A DNA stretch of 64,000 bases from contig NZ_CP013362.1 of assembly GCF_001718315.1 (NCBI RefSeq), forward strand, positions 2,046,001 to 2,110,000. The letters are read 5' to 3'. Numbering within the stretch: the first letter of the stretch is position 1; every line of letters begins with the position of its first letter. The notes beneath the pieces are model-generated. The model was given only the letters and a program-made list of their open reading frames with translations. It searched no databases and was not told the origin of the DNA. The translations under genes were made by a program, and so were the position numbers. Positions 28,238-41,766 of this stretch are shown piece by piece. The stretch is from Burkholderia diffusa. Its GTDB lineage: Bacteria; Pseudomonadota; Gammaproteobacteria; Burkholderiales; Burkholderiaceae.

Positions 28238-29059
28238 TTAACCAAGCAGCAGCATTGCGAGCGGCAGCACCGGCAGCAGCGCGTCGACGCGGTCGAGCAC
28301 GCCGCCGTGACCGGGCAACAGGCCGCTCGAATCCTTCACGCCCGCCTGACGCTTGAGCAGCGACTCGAACAGGTCGCCGATCACGCTGTAGACGACCAGC
28401 AGCGTCAGCGCGGCCCACGCCCCGGGCATTCCGTAGCGCGCGGCGAATGCGGAAAACAGGGTCGGTTCGAACCAGTGCGCGGCCATCGCGACACCCGCGA
28501 CGACCATCACGGCGAGCCAGCCGCCGACCGCACCTTCCCAGCTCTTGCCGGGACTGATCGTGACGGCCAGTTTACGCTTTCCGAAAGCCTTGCCCGCGAA
28601 GTATGCGCCGATATCGGCCAGCCAGACGACCAGAAGCAGCGACAACACGAACGAAACGCCCTGCGCACGCGCTGCGACGACCGCGTGCCAGCAGGCCGCG
28701 AACACCACGAGCCCGGCCGCGAGCAGGAACGGCCGCCACACGCCGCCCGCGAGCTCCGGCTTGCGCCGCAGCGAGAACGGGCCGACCAGCAGCCAGAACA
28801 CGCCGGCCGCCATGAAAAGGGGCCGGGACGAAGCGGCTTCGACGCCGAGCGGCGCGGTCGCCGCGAGCGCCAGTGCCGCGACGATCGCGTAGACGATCGA
28901 ACCGGTCGCGCCGAGCTTGAGCAGGCGCGCCCACTCCCACGCGGCGAACACGAGCACGACGCCGATCAGCGCGCCGAACGCTGCGAGCGGCGCGAACAGC
29001 GTCACCGGCAGCAACACTGCCAGCATCACGACCGCCGTGATCACACGGGTCTTCAGCAT
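28238..29059 (-). CDS. cdsA: Phosphatidate cytidylyltransferase
   Basis: CdsA makes CDP-diacylglycerol, the precursor of all phospholipids, in the inner membrane. The 273-residue protein has seven or eight hydrophobic segments and the family signature near the C-terminus, [20 protein letters not shown] followed by DRVD. The start ATG overlaps the uppS stop by seven bases, indicating coupled translation. Confidence 0.97.
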   Translation of the reverse strand: MLKTRVITAVVMLAVLLPVTLFAPLAAFGALIGVVLVFAAWEWARLLKLGATGSIVYAIVAALALAATAPLGVEAASSRPLFMAAGVFWLLVGPFSLRRKPELAGGVWRPFLLAAGLVVFAACWHAVVAARAQGVSFVLSLLLVVWLADIGAYFAGKAFGKRKLAVTISPGKSWEGAVGGWLAVMVVAGVAMAAHWFEPTLFSAFAARYGMPGAWAALTLLVVYSVIGDLFESLLKRQAGVKDSSGLLPGHGGVLDRVDALLPVLPLAMLLLG

Positions 29060-29835
29060 GAAAGGGAATCGGCGTTCTGCGATTGCGGTTCGAGCTGCGC
29101 GCTGGTGCGCCCGAAACGACGCTCGCGCTCGGTATACGACGCGATCGCGTCGGCCAGCGCCGCGCCGTCGAAATCGGGCCAGTATTTGTCGGTGAAATAG
29201 AATTCGGCGTATGCGAGCTGCCACAGCAGGAAATTGCTGACGCGCTGCTCGCCGCCGGTGCGGATGAAGAGATCGGGCTCCGGCGCATAGGCCATCGCCA
29301 GATGCGGCGCGAATGCGTCTTCGGTCACATCGACCTCGCGCCCCTCGCGCACGGCCTGCTCGACGAGTTTCTTCGTCGCCTGCAGGATGTCCCAGCGGCC
29401 GCCGTAGTTCGCGGCGATCGTCAGGGTGAGACGGGTGTTGCGCGCCGTCTTGGTTTCGGCGCGCCGGATCAGTTCGCGGATGCGCGGCTCGAAGCGCTCG
29501 AGATCGCCCACCACCCGCAGGCGGATCCCGTTCGCATGCAGCTTGCCGATCTCGCGCTCGAGCGCGGTGATGAACAGGCGCATCAGGAACGACACTTCGT
29601 CGTTCGGCCGGCGCCAGTTTTCCGAACTGAACGCAAACAGCGTCAGGTATTCGACGCCGGCGCGCGCGCAGCCTTCGACCACCGCCCGCACGGCGTCCAC
29701 GCCGCGGGTGTGCCCCGCGACGCGCGGCAAGCGGCGTTCGGTCGCCCAACGGCCGTTGCCGTCCATGATGATCGCGATATGACGCGGCACGGCGCCGACG
29801 TCAGGCACGCGAACAGTAGAGCTGGTATAGGTCAT
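29053..29835 (-). CDS. uppS: Undecaprenyl diphosphate synthase
   Basis: UppS condenses farnesyl diphosphate with eight isopentenyl units to form the C55 lipid carrier for peptidoglycan and O-antigen. The 260 residues include [13 protein letters not shown] (catalytic Asp), [14 protein letters not shown] and the C-terminal [20 protein letters not shown] block split here by normal spacing. It is a cytoplasmic cis-prenyltransferase. It lies between frr and cdsA and overlaps cdsA by seven bases. Confidence 0.98.
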   Translation of the reverse strand: MTYTSSTVRVPDVGAVPRHIAIIMDGNGRWATERRLPRVAGHTRGVDAVRAVVEGCARAGVEYLTLFAFSSENWRRPNDEVSFLMRLFITALEREIGKLHANGIRLRVVGDLERFEPRIRELIRRAETKTARNTRLTLTIAANYGGRWDILQATKKLVEQAVREGREVDVTEDAFAPHLAMAYAPEPDLFIRTGGEQRVSNFLLWQLAYAEFYFTDKYWPDFDGAALADAIASYTERERRFGRTSAQLEPQSQNADSLSC

Positions 29836-29884
29836 GGCCGTTGAGACAGTAATGCGGGAAGAAGGCGGCGCGCGAGAACGGTCG

Positions 29885-30445
29885 TCAGACCGTCATGATC
29901 TCGGCTTCCTTGGTCTGCACGAGCTTGTCGACTTCGGCGACGTGCTTGTCGGTCAGCTTTTGCACGTCGTCGCTCGCACGGCGCTCGTCGTCTTCCGAGA
30001 TTTCCTTGTCCTTCACGAGCTTCTTGAGCGCTTCGTTCGCATCGCGGCGCAGGTTGCGGATCGCGACCTTGGCCGTTTCGCCTTCGCTCTTGACCACCTT
30101 GGTCAGCTCGCGGCGGCGCTCTTCCGTCAGCGCGGGCATCGGCACGCGGATCAGGTCGCCGGCGGTTGCCGGGTTCAGGCCGAGGTCGGCTTCGCGAATG
30201 GCCTTCTCGACCTTCGCGACCATGTTCTTTTCCCACGGCTGCACGCCGATCGTGCGTGCATCGACGAGCGTCAGGTTCGCAACCTGCGAGATCGGCACCA
30301 TCGAACCGTAGTAGTCGACCTGCACGTGATCGAGCAGACCGGTATGCGCACGGCCCGTACGGATCTTCGCCAGATCGTTCTTGAACGCTTCGATCGAGCG
30401 TTGCATCTTCTGCTCTACGCCCTTCTTGACATCAGCGACACTCAT
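29885..30445 (-). CDS. frr: Ribosome recycling factor
   Basis: RRF, with EF-G, splits post-termination ribosomes. The 186 residues show the three-helix bundle and the tRNA-mimic hinge: [15 protein letters not shown], the [14 protein letters not shown] loop, and [14 protein letters not shown]. The ATG at 30445 has GGAGG six bases upstream, which fixes the start over an in-frame ATG seven codons earlier. It sits downstream of pyrH, the arrangement seen across most bacteria. Confidence 0.98.
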
Positions 30446-30547
30446 TTCAACCTCCAAACCTTCCAACCTTCAAAGAACGCGGGTCCCGCCCGGCGCGCCA
30501 CGCGCCGCGGCCGACGACCCACGCCGCTTGCCCGCATCCGCGGGAGT

Positions 30548-31417
<870 letters not shown>

Positions 31418-32299
31418 TTACTGCTGCTTTGCTGCTGCGACTTGCGCGGCCACTTCGGCGGCGAAGTCGTCCTGGCGCTTCTCGATGCCTTCGCCGACGA
31501 CGAACAGCGCGAACTTCTGCACTGCCGCGTTCGCGGCCTTCAGCATCTGCTCGATCGTCTGCTTGTCGTTCTTCACGAACGTCTGGTTCAGCAGCGACAC
31601 TTCCTTCAGGTACTTCTGGACACTGCCGTCGACCATCTTCGCGACGATTTCAGCCGGCTTGCCCGATTCGGCAGCCTTCTGCTCGGCGACGCGGCGTTCC
31701 GTTTCGATCAGTTCCGCCGGCACGTCGGCCGACGACAGCGCGACCGGCTTCATCGCGGCGATGTGCATCGCGACGTCCTTGCCGACCTGCTCGTCAGCAC
31801 CCGTGTACTCGACGATCACGCCGATACGCGCGCCGTGCAGGTACGTTGCGATCTTGTTCGCGGTTTCGAAACGGACGAAACGGCGGATCGACACGTTCTC
31901 GCCGATCTTGCCGATCAGCGCGAGGCGCACTGCGTCGACGGTCGAGCCTTCGAGCGGCAGTGCCGACAGCGCGGCCACGTCGGCCGGGTTCTGCGTCGCA
32001 ACGAGTTCCGCAACCGTCTTCGAGAATGCGAGGAAGTCGTCGTTCTTCGCGACGAAGTCGGTTTCGCAGTTCAGTTCGACCAGCGCGCCTGCGTTGCCGC
32101 CGACGAACGATGCAACGACGCCTTCGGCCGTCACGCGCGATGCCGCCTTGCTCGCCTTGTTGCCGAGCTTCACGCGCAGCAGCTCTTCAGCCTTGGCCAG
32201 GTCGCCGTCGGCTTCCGTCAGCGCCTTCTTGCACTCCATCATCGGTGCGTCGGTCTTTGCGCGCAGTTCTGCCACCATGCTTGCGGTAATTGCCGCCAT
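31418..32299 (-). CDS. tsf: Elongation factor Ts
   Basis: EF-Ts is the nucleotide-exchange factor for EF-Tu. The 293 residues start with a UBA-like domain ending in the signature [18 protein letters not shown], then the coiled-coil and two core domains ([14 protein letters not shown]). Two adjacent ATG codons are possible; the second, at 32299, has the better spacing to AGGAG. It is encoded downstream of rpsB with a terminator-like hairpin between them. Confidence 0.98.
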   Translation of the reverse strand: MAAITASMVAELRAKTDAPMMECKKALTEADGDLAKAEELLRVKLGNKASKAASRVTAEGVVASFVGGNAGALVELNCETDFVAKNDDFLAFSKTVAELVATQNPADVAALSALPLEGSTVDAVRLALIGKIGENVSIRRFVRFETANKIATYLHGARIGVIVEYTGADEQVGKDVAMHIAAMKPVALSSADVPAELIETERRVAEQKAAESGKPAEIVAKMVDGSVQKYLKEVSLLNQTFVKNDKQTIEQMLKAANAAVQKFALFVVGEGIEKRQDDFAAEVAAQVAAAKQQ

Positions 32300-32409
32300 C
32301 ATTCGCTCCTTGAGTCTGTATTCACAACGCCGCCCGCTTGGACGCGAACGGCCGAAAATCGTTTCCGGACCCGCGCCGATTTCGCGCGATCAGGTCCGGC
32401 GCACAAGCT

Positions 32410-32442
32410 TAAAAAAAGGGGGCCTGTTGAGAGCCCCCTTTT
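32410..32442 (-). terminator. Hairpin with T-tract between rpsB and tsf
   Basis: GGGGGC (32417-32422) pairs with GCCCCC (32432-32437), extended by an A-run and T-run; on the minus strand seven T follow. It lies 20 bases after the rpsB stop and may act as a partial terminator that sets the ratio of S2 to EF-Ts messages. Confidence 0.75.
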
Positions 32443-32461
32443 TGCGCCGGCTCGGGGCCAG

Positions 32462-33202
32462 TTACGCGTTTTCCTCGACGTACTCGTCGTCGCCACGCGC
32501 TGCCTGGACCACTTCGTTGACCGCGTTCGCACGGCCTTCCAGGATCGCGTCGGCCACGCCTTCGGCGTACAGCGCGACTGCCTTGCTCGAGTCGTCGTTA
32601 CCCGGGATCACGTAATCCACACCTTCCGGCGAGTGGTTCGTATCGACCACGGCGATGACCGGCACGCCCAGCTTGTTCGCTTCGGTCACGGCGATCTTGT
32701 GGTAGCCGACGTCGACGACGAAGATTGCGTCCGGAATGCCGCCCATGTCCTTCACGCCGCCGATCGACTTCTGCAGCTTGGCGATTTCGCGCTCGAACAG
32801 CAGCGCTTCCTTCTTGCTCATCTTCTCGAGCTCGCCCGCCTCGACTGCCGCTTCCATGTCCTTCAGGCGCTTGATCGAAACCTTCAGCGTCTTGAAGTTC
32901 GTCATCATGCCGCCGAGCCAGCGTGCGTTGACGTACGGCATGCCCGCGCGCTGCGCTTCCTGGGCGATCGTGTCACGCGACTGACGCTTCGTGCCGACGA
33001 ACAGGATCGTGCCGCGGTTCGCTGCCAGCTGACGCACGTACTTCTGTGCGTCCGTGAACATCGGCAGCGTCTTTTCGAGGTTGATGATGTGAATCTTGTT
33101 GCGGTGACCGAAAATGAACGGAGCCATCTTCGGGTTCCAGAAACGGGTCTGGTGACCGAAGTGGACACCCGCTTCCAGCATTTGGCGCATCGTGACTGCC
33201 AT
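32462..33202 (-). CDS. rpsB: 30S ribosomal protein S2
   Basis: S2 is a small-subunit protein needed for S1 binding. The 246 residues begin with the conserved [20 protein letters not shown], contain [20 protein letters not shown] and [18 protein letters not shown], and end in an acidic tail DDEYVEENA. The ATG at 33202 matches the family start; upstream in-frame sequence lies in the leader. It is the first gene of the long leftward cluster and has its own promoter and a structured leader. Confidence 0.98.
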   Translation of the reverse strand: MAVTMRQMLEAGVHFGHQTRFWNPKMAPFIFGHRNKIHIINLEKTLPMFTDAQKYVRQLAANRGTILFVGTKRQSRDTIAQEAQRAGMPYVNARWLGGMMTNFKTLKVSIKRLKDMEAAVEAGELEKMSKKEALLFEREIAKLQKSIGGVKDMGGIPDAIFVVDVGYHKIAVTEANKLGVPVIAVVDTNHSPEGVDYVIPGNDDSSKAVALYAEGVADAILEGRANAVNEVVQAARGDDEYVEENA

Positions 33203-33308
33203 GTAAATTCTCCACGAGGGTTGGGTCTTAAGCCGGCCGCCGTACCGCCGCGCGAACGCGCCCCGAAGGACCCTCGTTCCGCGCGGCCGGCACCCTTGGT
33301 TGCGCCGG

Positions 33309-33392
33309 CTTGCGATTCGGCACGTGCGAAAATGCCCGTGCCGCAAGCCTTTCATCGCCATGCAGCCATGCCCCGCCCGATGACGGGGCATG
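33309..33392 (-). promoter_or_regulatory. Structured rpsB 5' leader
   Basis: The leader of about 214 bases contains two clear hairpins. One has a 9-bp stem (33367-33375 with 33384-33392). The other is composite: 33309-33312 with 33344-33347, then 33318-33324 with 33337-33343, and a 12-base loop. In enteric bacteria the rpsB leader is the target of S2 feedback; the same role here is inference. This leader and two promoters fill the 390-base gap 33203-33592, and I see no gene in it. Confidence 0.5.
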
Positions 33393-33422
33393 TGCGGCAT
33401 TTGGATGTCGACTTAGCCAGAG

Positions 33423-33452
33423 AGTATAGCACGCCGATTTGTCGGCTCTCAA
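33423..33452 (-). promoter_or_regulatory. Sigma-70 promoter of rpsB
   Basis: On the minus strand TTGAGA (33447-33452), an 18-base spacer and TATACT (33423-33428) form a good promoter. Transcription would start near 33416, giving a leader of about 214 bases. Confidence 0.65.
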
Positions 33453-33551
33453 GTCGCCCAATACTTTCGCTTGCCGCGCGGCAGCCGGCCGGACAATCCG
33501 CGAAAACCCGCATCGGCATCGCCCGCAGGGGCTGCGAGGCCTGCCATAAGG

Positions 33552-33560
33552 TGCGATAAT
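33552..33560 (+). promoter_or_regulatory. Extended -10 promoter of map
   Basis: TGCGATAAT, an extended -10 element, lies 33 bases before the map ATG. No good -35 is visible, consistent with an extended -10 type. Confidence 0.5.
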
Positions 33561-33592
33561 CCGTCAATTCACCGCATTCCAGGCATACCTCG

Positions 33593-34408
33593 ATGGCTAT
33601 TACGCTCAAAAACGAACACGACATCGCCGAGATGCGCGTCGCCTGCCGTCTCGCGAGCGAAGTGCTCGACTTCATCACGCCGCACGTCGTCGCGGGCGTC
33701 ACGACCGCCGAACTCGACCGGCTCTGTCACGAATTCATGCTCAACGAGCAGGGCACGATCCCCGCGCCGCTCAATTATCAGCCGCCCGGCTACCCGCCGT
33801 ACCCGAAGGCCACCTGCATCTCGGTCAACGACGTGATCTGCCACGGCATTCCGGGCGAGAAGGTGATCAAGAACGGCGACGCGCTGAATATCGACATCAC
33901 CGTGATCAAGAACGGCTACTTCGGCGACACCAGCCGGATGTTCATCGTCGGCGAGGGCTCGATCCTCGCGAAGCGCCTCGTGCAGACCACCTACGAGTGC
34001 ATGTGGCTCGGCATCGACCAGGTCAAGCCCGGCGCCCACCTCGGCGACATCGGCTACGCGATCCAGAAGCATGCGGAAGCCCAGGGCTACAGCGTCGTGC
34101 GCGAATACTGCGGCCACGGCATCGGCACGGTGTTCCACGAGGATCCGCAGGTCGTCCACTACGGCCGTCCGGGCACCGGCATCGAGCTGAAGGCCGGGAT
34201 GATCTTCACGATCGAGCCGATGATCAACGCCGGCAAGCGCGACATCCGCACGATGCCAGACCAGTGGACGGTCAAGACGCGCGACCGCAGCCTGTCCGCG
34301 CAGTGGGAGCACACGGTGCTCGTCACCGAGACGGGCTACGAGGTGCTGACCGTGTCCGCCGGCACACCGGCGCGCCCGGTGTTCGCGCAACCGGCCGCCG
34401 CGGTCTGA
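33593..34408 (+). CDS. map: Methionine aminopeptidase, type I
   Basis: It removes the initiator methionine from nascent proteins. The 271-residue pita-bread enzyme has all five metal ligands: the two aspartates in DITVIKNGYFGDTSRMF, the histidine in GHGIGTVFHEDP, and the glutamates in FTIEPMIN and WEHTVLVTE. It diverges from rpsB, a common bacterial arrangement that links N-terminal processing to translation genes. glnD follows after 57 bases on the same strand. Confidence 0.98.
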   Translation: MAITLKNEHDIAEMRVACRLASEVLDFITPHVVAGVTTAELDRLCHEFMLNEQGTIPAPLNYQPPGYPPYPKATCISVNDVICHGIPGEKVIKNGDALNIDITVIKNGYFGDTSRMFIVGEGSILAKRLVQTTYECMWLGIDQVKPGAHLGDIGYAIQKHAEAQGYSVVREYCGHGIGTVFHEDPQVVHYGRPGTGIELKAGMIFTIEPMINAGKRDIRTMPDQWTVKTRDRSLSAQWEHTVLVTETGYEVLTVSAGTPARPVFAQPAAAV

Positions 34409-34465
34409 GCGCCACGCCTGCCCGCCCCGCCCGCCCCCGACCTAGCTGACCCGAACGGCCCGCCC

Positions 34466-37042
34466 ATGAGCGCTCACGCCGCCCCCTCGCCCGAAGCGCT
34501 GTCGCGACGCGCCGAATTCAAGGCCGCCAAGGCCGACATGCTCGAGCGCTTTCGCAGCGCGGCGAATGTCGCGTCGCTGATGCACGCGCTGTCGAAACTC
34601 ACCGACGATGTGCTCAAGCGCGTGTGGGACGACTGCGGGCTGCCCGCGACGCTCGCGCTGGTCGCCGTCGGCGGCTACGGGCGCGGCGAGCTCGCGCCCC
34701 ACTCCGACGTCGACATCCTCGTGCTGCTGCCCGACGCGCACGACCCGGCGCTCGACGCGCGCATCGAGCGCTTCATCGGGATGGCGTGGGATCTCGGCCT
34801 CGAGATCGGCAGCAGCGTGCGCACGGTGGCGCAGTGCATCGAGGAAGCATCGCAGGACGTCACCGTGCAGACCTCGCTACTCGAGGCGCGCCGCATCGTG
34901 GGCAGCACCGCGCTGTTCGAGCGCTTCACCGTCCGGTATCACGAGGCGCTCGACGCGCGCGCGTTCTTTACCGCGAAGGTGCTCGAAATGCGCCAGCGCC
35001 ACGCGAAGTTCCAGGACACGCCGTACAGCCTCGAGCCGAACGTGAAGGAAAGCCCGGGCGGGTTGCGCGACCTGCAGACGATCCTGTGGATCGCGCGCGC
35101 GGCCGGCTTCGGCAGCAGCTGGCGCGAACTGGACACGCGCGGCCTCATCACCGATCGCGAGGCGCGCGAGCTGCGCCGCAACGAAGGGTTCCTGAAGACG
35201 TTGCGCGCCCGGCTGCACGTAATTGCCGGCCGCCGCCAGGACGTGCTCGTGTTCGACCTGCAGACGCAGGCCGCCGAGAGCTTCGGCTACCAGCCGACGC
35301 AGGCCAAGCGCGCCAGCGAGCAGCTGATGCGCCGTTACTACTGGGCCGCGAAAGCGGTCACGCAACTGGCGACGATCCTGATCCAGAACATCGAGGCGCA
35401 GCTGTTTCCCGCGACGAGCGGTATCACGCGCGTGCTGTCGCCCGATCGCTTCGTCGAAAAGCAGGGCATGCTCGAGATCGTCGACGACGGCGTGTTCGAA
35501 CGCCATCCCGACGCGATCCTCGAAGCGTTCCTGCTGTACGAGACGACCCGCGGCGTGAAGGGCCTGTCCGCCCGCACGCTGCGCGCGCTGTACAACTCGC
35601 GCGAAATCATGAATAACACGTGGCGGCGCGATCCGCAGAACCGCCGCACGTTCATGCAGATCCTGCAACAGCCCGAAGGCATCACGCATGCGTTCCGGCT
35701 GATGAACCAGACGAGCGTGCTCGGCCGCTACCTGCTGAATTTCCGCCGCATCGTCGGCCAGATGCAGCACGACCTGTACCACGTATACACGGTCGACCAG
35801 CACATCCTGATGGTGTTGCGCAACATCCGCCGCTTCGCGGTGGCCGAGCATGCGCACGAGTACCCGTTCTGCAGCCAGCTGATCGGCAATTTCGAGCGCC
35901 CGTGGGTGCTGTATGTCGCGGCGCTGTTCCACGACATCGCGAAGGGCCGCGGCGGCGACCACTCGACGCTCGGGATGGCCGACGCGCGGCGCTTCTGCCG
36001 CGAGCACGGAATCGCCGGCGACGACGCGGCGCTGATCGTGTGGCTCGTCCAGCATCACCTGACCATGAGCCAGGTCGCGCAGAAGCAGGACACGAGCGAC
36101 CCCGAGGTCATCAAGCGCTTCGCCGAAGTCGTCGGCAACGAGCGCTACCTCACCGCGCTCTACCTGCTGACCGTCGCCGATATCCGCGGCACGAGCCCGA
36201 AGGTGTGGAACACGTGGAAGGGCAAGCTTCTCGAAGACCTCTACCGGATCACGCTGGCGGTGCTCGGCGGCGCGAATCCAGACGCGCATTCGGAACTGAA
36301 GTCGCGGCAGGAGCAGGCGCTCGCGCTGCTGCGCCTCGAAACCGTGCCCGACGACGCGCACCGCGCACTCTGGGATCAGCTCGACATCGGCTTTTTCCTG
36401 CGCCACGACGCGGCCGACATCGCATGGCAAACGCGCGTGCTGTACCGGCACGTGAACGCCGAAACCGCGATCGTCCGCGCACGGCCGTCGCCGATCGGCG
36501 ACGCGCTGCAGGTGCTCGTGTACGTGAAGGACCGCCCCGACCTGTTCGCGGGCATCTGTGCGTACTTCGACCGCAACGGGCTGTCGGTGCTCGATGCACG
36601 CGTCAGCACGACGCGGCACGGCTACGCGCTCGACAACTTCATCGTCACGCAGACCGAACACGACGTGCGCTACCGCGACATCGCGAATCTGGTCGAACAG
36701 CAACTCGCGACGCGCCTTGCCGAAGCCGCCTCGCTGCCGGAACCGTCGAAGGGCCGCCTGTCGAGGCTGTCCCGGACGTTTCCGATCACGCCGCGCGTCG
36801 ACCTCCGGGCCGACGAGCGCGGCCAGTACTACATCCTGTCCGTGTCCGCCAACGACCGGCCGGGCCTTCTCTATTCGATCGCGCGCGTCCTGGCCGAGCA
36901 TCGGGTCGGCGTCCACGCGGCGCGGATCAATACGCTCGGCGAACGCGTCGAGGACATCTTCCTGCTCGACGGTGCCGGCCTGTCCGACAACCGCCTGCAG
37001 ATCCAGCTCGAAACCGAATTGCTGCGCGCGATCGCAGTCTGA
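34466..37042 (+). CDS. glnD: Bifunctional uridylyltransferase/uridylyl-removing enzyme GlnD
   Basis: GlnD senses glutamine and uridylylates or deuridylylates PII proteins, controlling nitrogen assimilation. The 858 residues contain the nucleotidyltransferase motif [15 protein letters not shown] at about 69-83, an HD domain with [15 protein letters not shown] near the middle for the removing activity, and two C-terminal ACT domains (the last starting [16 protein letters not shown]) that bind glutamine. Length is normal. It lies between map and the pseudouridine synthase gene. Confidence 0.98.
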   Translation: MSAHAAPSPEALSRRAEFKAAKADMLERFRSAANVASLMHALSKLTDDVLKRVWDDCGLPATLALVAVGGYGRGELAPHSDVDILVLLPDAHDPALDARIERFIGMAWDLGLEIGSSVRTVAQCIEEASQDVTVQTSLLEARRIVGSTALFERFTVRYHEALDARAFFTAKVLEMRQRHAKFQDTPYSLEPNVKESPGGLRDLQTILWIARAAGFGSSWRELDTRGLITDREARELRRNEGFLKTLRARLHVIAGRRQDVLVFDLQTQAAESFGYQPTQAKRASEQLMRRYYWAAKAVTQLATILIQNIEAQLFPATSGITRVLSPDRFVEKQGMLEIVDDGVFERHPDAILEAFLLYETTRGVKGLSARTLRALYNSREIMNNTWRRDPQNRRTFMQILQQPEGITHAFRLMNQTSVLGRYLLNFRRIVGQMQHDLYHVYTVDQHILMVLRNIRRFAVAEHAHEYPFCSQLIGNFERPWVLYVAALFHDIAKGRGGDHSTLGMADARRFCREHGIAGDDAALIVWLVQHHLTMSQVAQKQDTSDPEVIKRFAEVVGNERYLTALYLLTVADIRGTSPKVWNTWKGKLLEDLYRITLAVLGGANPDAHSELKSRQEQALALLRLETVPDDAHRALWDQLDIGFFLRHDAADIAWQTRVLYRHVNAETAIVRARPSPIGDALQVLVYVKDRPDLFAGICAYFDRNGLSVLDARVSTTRHGYALDNFIVTQTEHDVRYRDIANLVEQQLATRLAEAASLPEPSKGRLSRLSRTFPITPRVDLRADERGQYYILSVSANDRPGLLYSIARVLAEHRVGVHAARINTLGERVEDIFLLDGAGLSDNRLQIQLETELLRAIAV

Positions 37043-37058
37043 ATGAATCCCAGCGTTT

Positions 37059-38894
37059 ATGCGCACCAAATTGACCGTCAAGAATCCGCGGCCGGCGTCG
37101 CCGACCCGCGCACCCGTCCGCTCCGGCAGCCTCGTCGCCCGCAAGGCGGTGCGCCCGGCCGCGCCGTCCGCAGCCGACAAGCCACCGCGCCCGAAGAAGG
37201 CCGCCGCACCGGCCGCCGCCGGCGAACGCGCGTTCAAGCCGCGCGGCGCGCAGGGCGCGGGGGCGGATCGTGCTCCGGCGAAGCGAGCGCCGCGTGACGG
37301 CGGCGCCGAGCGCGGCTATCGCAGCGATGCGAAGCCTGGCGGCCGCGCCGAACGCGGCGACGCCCGTCCGTATCGCAGCGCCGACGGCAAGCCCGATGCG
37401 CGGCCGCGCCGTGCGGATGCCGAAGGCGGTGCACGTGCGCCCTATCGCGACAAGGCAGCCGGCACAGGCGAAAAGCGCAGCTTCGGCGAACGTCGCACGC
37501 AGTCCGATCGTCCCGCACGCCGCGGCGACGACGATGCACGCCCGCGCCGCGCAGGCGCCGAAGGCGCGGCACGCGCACCGTATCGCGACAAGGCAGCCGG
37601 CGCAGGCGAAAAGCGCAGCTTCGGCGAGCGCCGTACGTCGTCCGACCGCCCAGCGCGGCGCAACGACGACGATGCTCGCCCGCGCCGCGCGGGCGCCGAA
37701 GGCGCGGCACGCGCACCGTATCGCGACAAGGCAGCCGGCGCAGGCGAAAAGCGCAGCTTCGGCGAACGCCGTACGTCGTCCGATCGCCCGGCACGCCGCA
37801 GCGACGACGATGCACGTCCGCGCCGCGCAAGCGCCGAAGGCGCGGCACGCGCACCGTATCGCGACAAGGCAGCCGGCGCAGGCGAAAAGCGCAGCTTCGG
37901 CGAACGCCGTACGTCGTCCGATCGCCCGGCACGCCGCAGCGACGACGATGCACGTCCGCGCCGCGCAAGCGCCGAAGGCGCGGCACGCGCACCGTATCGC
38001 GACAAGGCAGCCGGCTATGGCGAGAAGCGCGGCTTCGGCGAGCGCAACAGCACCGATCGCCGCTCGACCGGCGCCGCGCTAAAGACCGCCCAACCGGTCA
38101 AGCGCCGCGCCGCCGACGTCGACCACGGCGACGAAACGGGCCTGATGCGCCTGTCGAAGCGCATGTCCGAACTGGGCCTGTGCTCGCGCCGCGAAGCGGA
38201 CGAATGGATCGAAAAGGGCTGGGTGCTCGTCGACGGCGAACGCATCGACACGCTCGGCACCAAGGTCCGCCCGGACCAGAAGATCGAGATCGACGAGCGC
38301 GCGAGCGCCGCGCAGGCCGCACAGGTGACGATCCTGCTGCACAAGCCGGTCGGCTATGTGTCGGGTCAGGCGGAAGACGGCTACGAGCCGGCGTCGGTGC
38401 TGATCACGCGCGCGAACCAGTGGAGCGGCGATCGCTCGCAAGTGCGCTTCTCGCCGCAGCATCTGCACGCGCTCGCGCCCGCCGGGCGGCTCGACATCGA
38501 TTCGACCGGCCTGCTCGTGCTGACGCAGAACGGCCGGATCGCGAAGCAGCTGATCGGCGAGCAGTCGGATATCGACAAGGAATACCTGGTGCGCGTGCGC
38601 TTCGGCGAACGGCTGATCGACATCGACCAGCACTTCCCCGCGGAATCGCTCGCGAAGCTGCGTCACGGCCTCGAGCTCGACGGCATCCCGCTGAAACCCG
38701 CGATGGTGAGCTGGCAGAACGGCGAACAGCTGCGTTTCGTGCTGCGCGAAGGCAAGAAGCGCCAGATCCGCCGCATGTGCGAACTGGTCGGCCTCGAAGT
38801 AATCGGCCTGAAACGCGTGCGGATGGGCCGCGTGATGCTCGGTGCGCTGCCGCAAGGGCAATGGCGCTACCTGTCGGCCGACGAGTCGTTCTGA
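37059..38894 (+). CDS. rluB: 23S rRNA pseudouridine synthase (RluB type) with repeat-rich N-terminal tail
   Basis: The C-terminal half (about 360-611) is a standard RsuA/RluB enzyme: an S4 RNA-binding domain ([25 protein letters not shown] is spread over 361-385), the catalytic block [20 protein letters not shown] with the active-site Asp, and [21 protein letters not shown]. It is expected to modify 23S rRNA near the peptidyl-transferase centre. The N-terminal 340 residues are Arg/Ala/Lys-rich and disordered. They include five 46-residue repeats (consensus blocks [20 protein letters not shown] and [19 protein letters not shown]). Total length of 611 far exceeds the 300 or so of E. coli RluB. 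It starts 16 bases after glnD. Confidence 0.93.
   Translation: MRTKLTVKNPRPASPTRAPVRSGSLVARKAVRPAAPSAADKPPRPKKAAAPAAAGERAFKPRGAQGAGADRAPAKRAPRDGGAERGYRSDAKPGGRAERGDARPYRSADGKPDARPRRADAEGGARAPYRDKAAGTGEKRSFGERRTQSDRPARRGDDDARPRRAGAEGAARAPYRDKAAGAGEKRSFGERRTSSDRPARRNDDDARPRRAGAEGAARAPYRDKAAGAGEKRSFGERRTSSDRPARRSDDDARPRRASAEGAARAPYRDKAAGAGEKRSFGERRTSSDRPARRSDDDARPRRASAEGAARAPYRDKAAGYGEKRGFGERNSTDRRSTGAALKTAQPVKRRAADVDHGDETGLMRLSKRMSELGLCSRREADEWIEKGWVLVDGERIDTLGTKVRPDQKIEIDERASAAQAAQVTILLHKPVGYVSGQAEDGYEPASVLITRANQWSGDRSQVRFSPQHLHALAPAGRLDIDSTGLLVLTQNGRIAKQLIGEQSDIDKEYLVRVRFGERLIDIDQHFPAESLAKLRHGLELDGIPLKPAMVSWQNGEQLRFVLREGKKRQIRRMCELVGLEVIGLKRVRMGRVMLGALPQGQWRYLSADESF
37389..38078 (+). repeat. 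138-bp tandem repeat inside the pseudouridine synthase gene
   Basis: Five head-to-tail copies of a 138-bp (46-codon) unit begin at 37389, 37527, 37665, 37803 and 37941. Copies three and four are nearly identical at the DNA level; the first is diverged and the last decays after about 35 codons. Because the period is a multiple of three, copy-number change would keep the frame. Confidence 0.92.
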
Positions 38895-38926
38895 TGGCGG
38901 GCACGCGCTTGCGTGCCGCGCAATGC

Positions 38927-38953
38927 AAAAAAGCCCGCGCAAGCGGGCTTTTT
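38927..38953. terminator. Bidirectional terminator between rluB and def
   Basis: An 11-bp stem (AAAAAGCCCGC with GCGGGCTTTTT) closes a GCAA loop. T-runs follow on both strands, matching the convergent flanking genes. Confidence 0.9.
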
Positions 38954-38990
38954 CGTTTCGGTACGGCGGCGGCGCGCGGCCGCGCGAACG

Positions 38991-41638
<2,648 letters not shown>

Positions 41639-41687
41639 TCAGTTTGACGCCGCGGCGGGGGACGCACGATGCGTGCCGCGCAGGGCC

Positions 41688-41724
41688 CGCTGCAGTGCGC
41701 ACATATGGTGTGTGCACTGCAGCG
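41688..41724. repeat. Long inverted repeat between zipA and ligA
   Basis: 16-bp arms (41688-41703 and 41709-41724) flank a 5-base TATGG loop. There is one imperfect pair, which would be a G-U wobble in plus-strand RNA and a C-A mismatch in minus-strand RNA. There is no T-tract on either side. Both flanking genes are on the minus strand. Confidence 0.8.
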
Positions 41725-41766
41725 AGATCGGGCGACGGCGCCGCAGGCCATCGCCCGTGGAACGCG

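Noticed and set aside
28238..29749. 503-codon extension of cdsA through uppS
   Set aside because: The upstream part is the uppS gene in another frame; cdsA homology begins at the ATG at 29059.
37442..38005. Antisense frames over the rluB repeats, and a CRISPR-like reading of the repeat array
   Set aside because: The period is 138 bp with coding-constrained variation and no spacer structure, so it is an in-frame protein repeat, not CRISPR. Antisense frames arise from the same repeat.
41662..41674. ACGCA-CGA-TGCGT short dyad near the zipA-ligA hairpin
   Set aside because: Five-base arms are expected by chance in this base composition.
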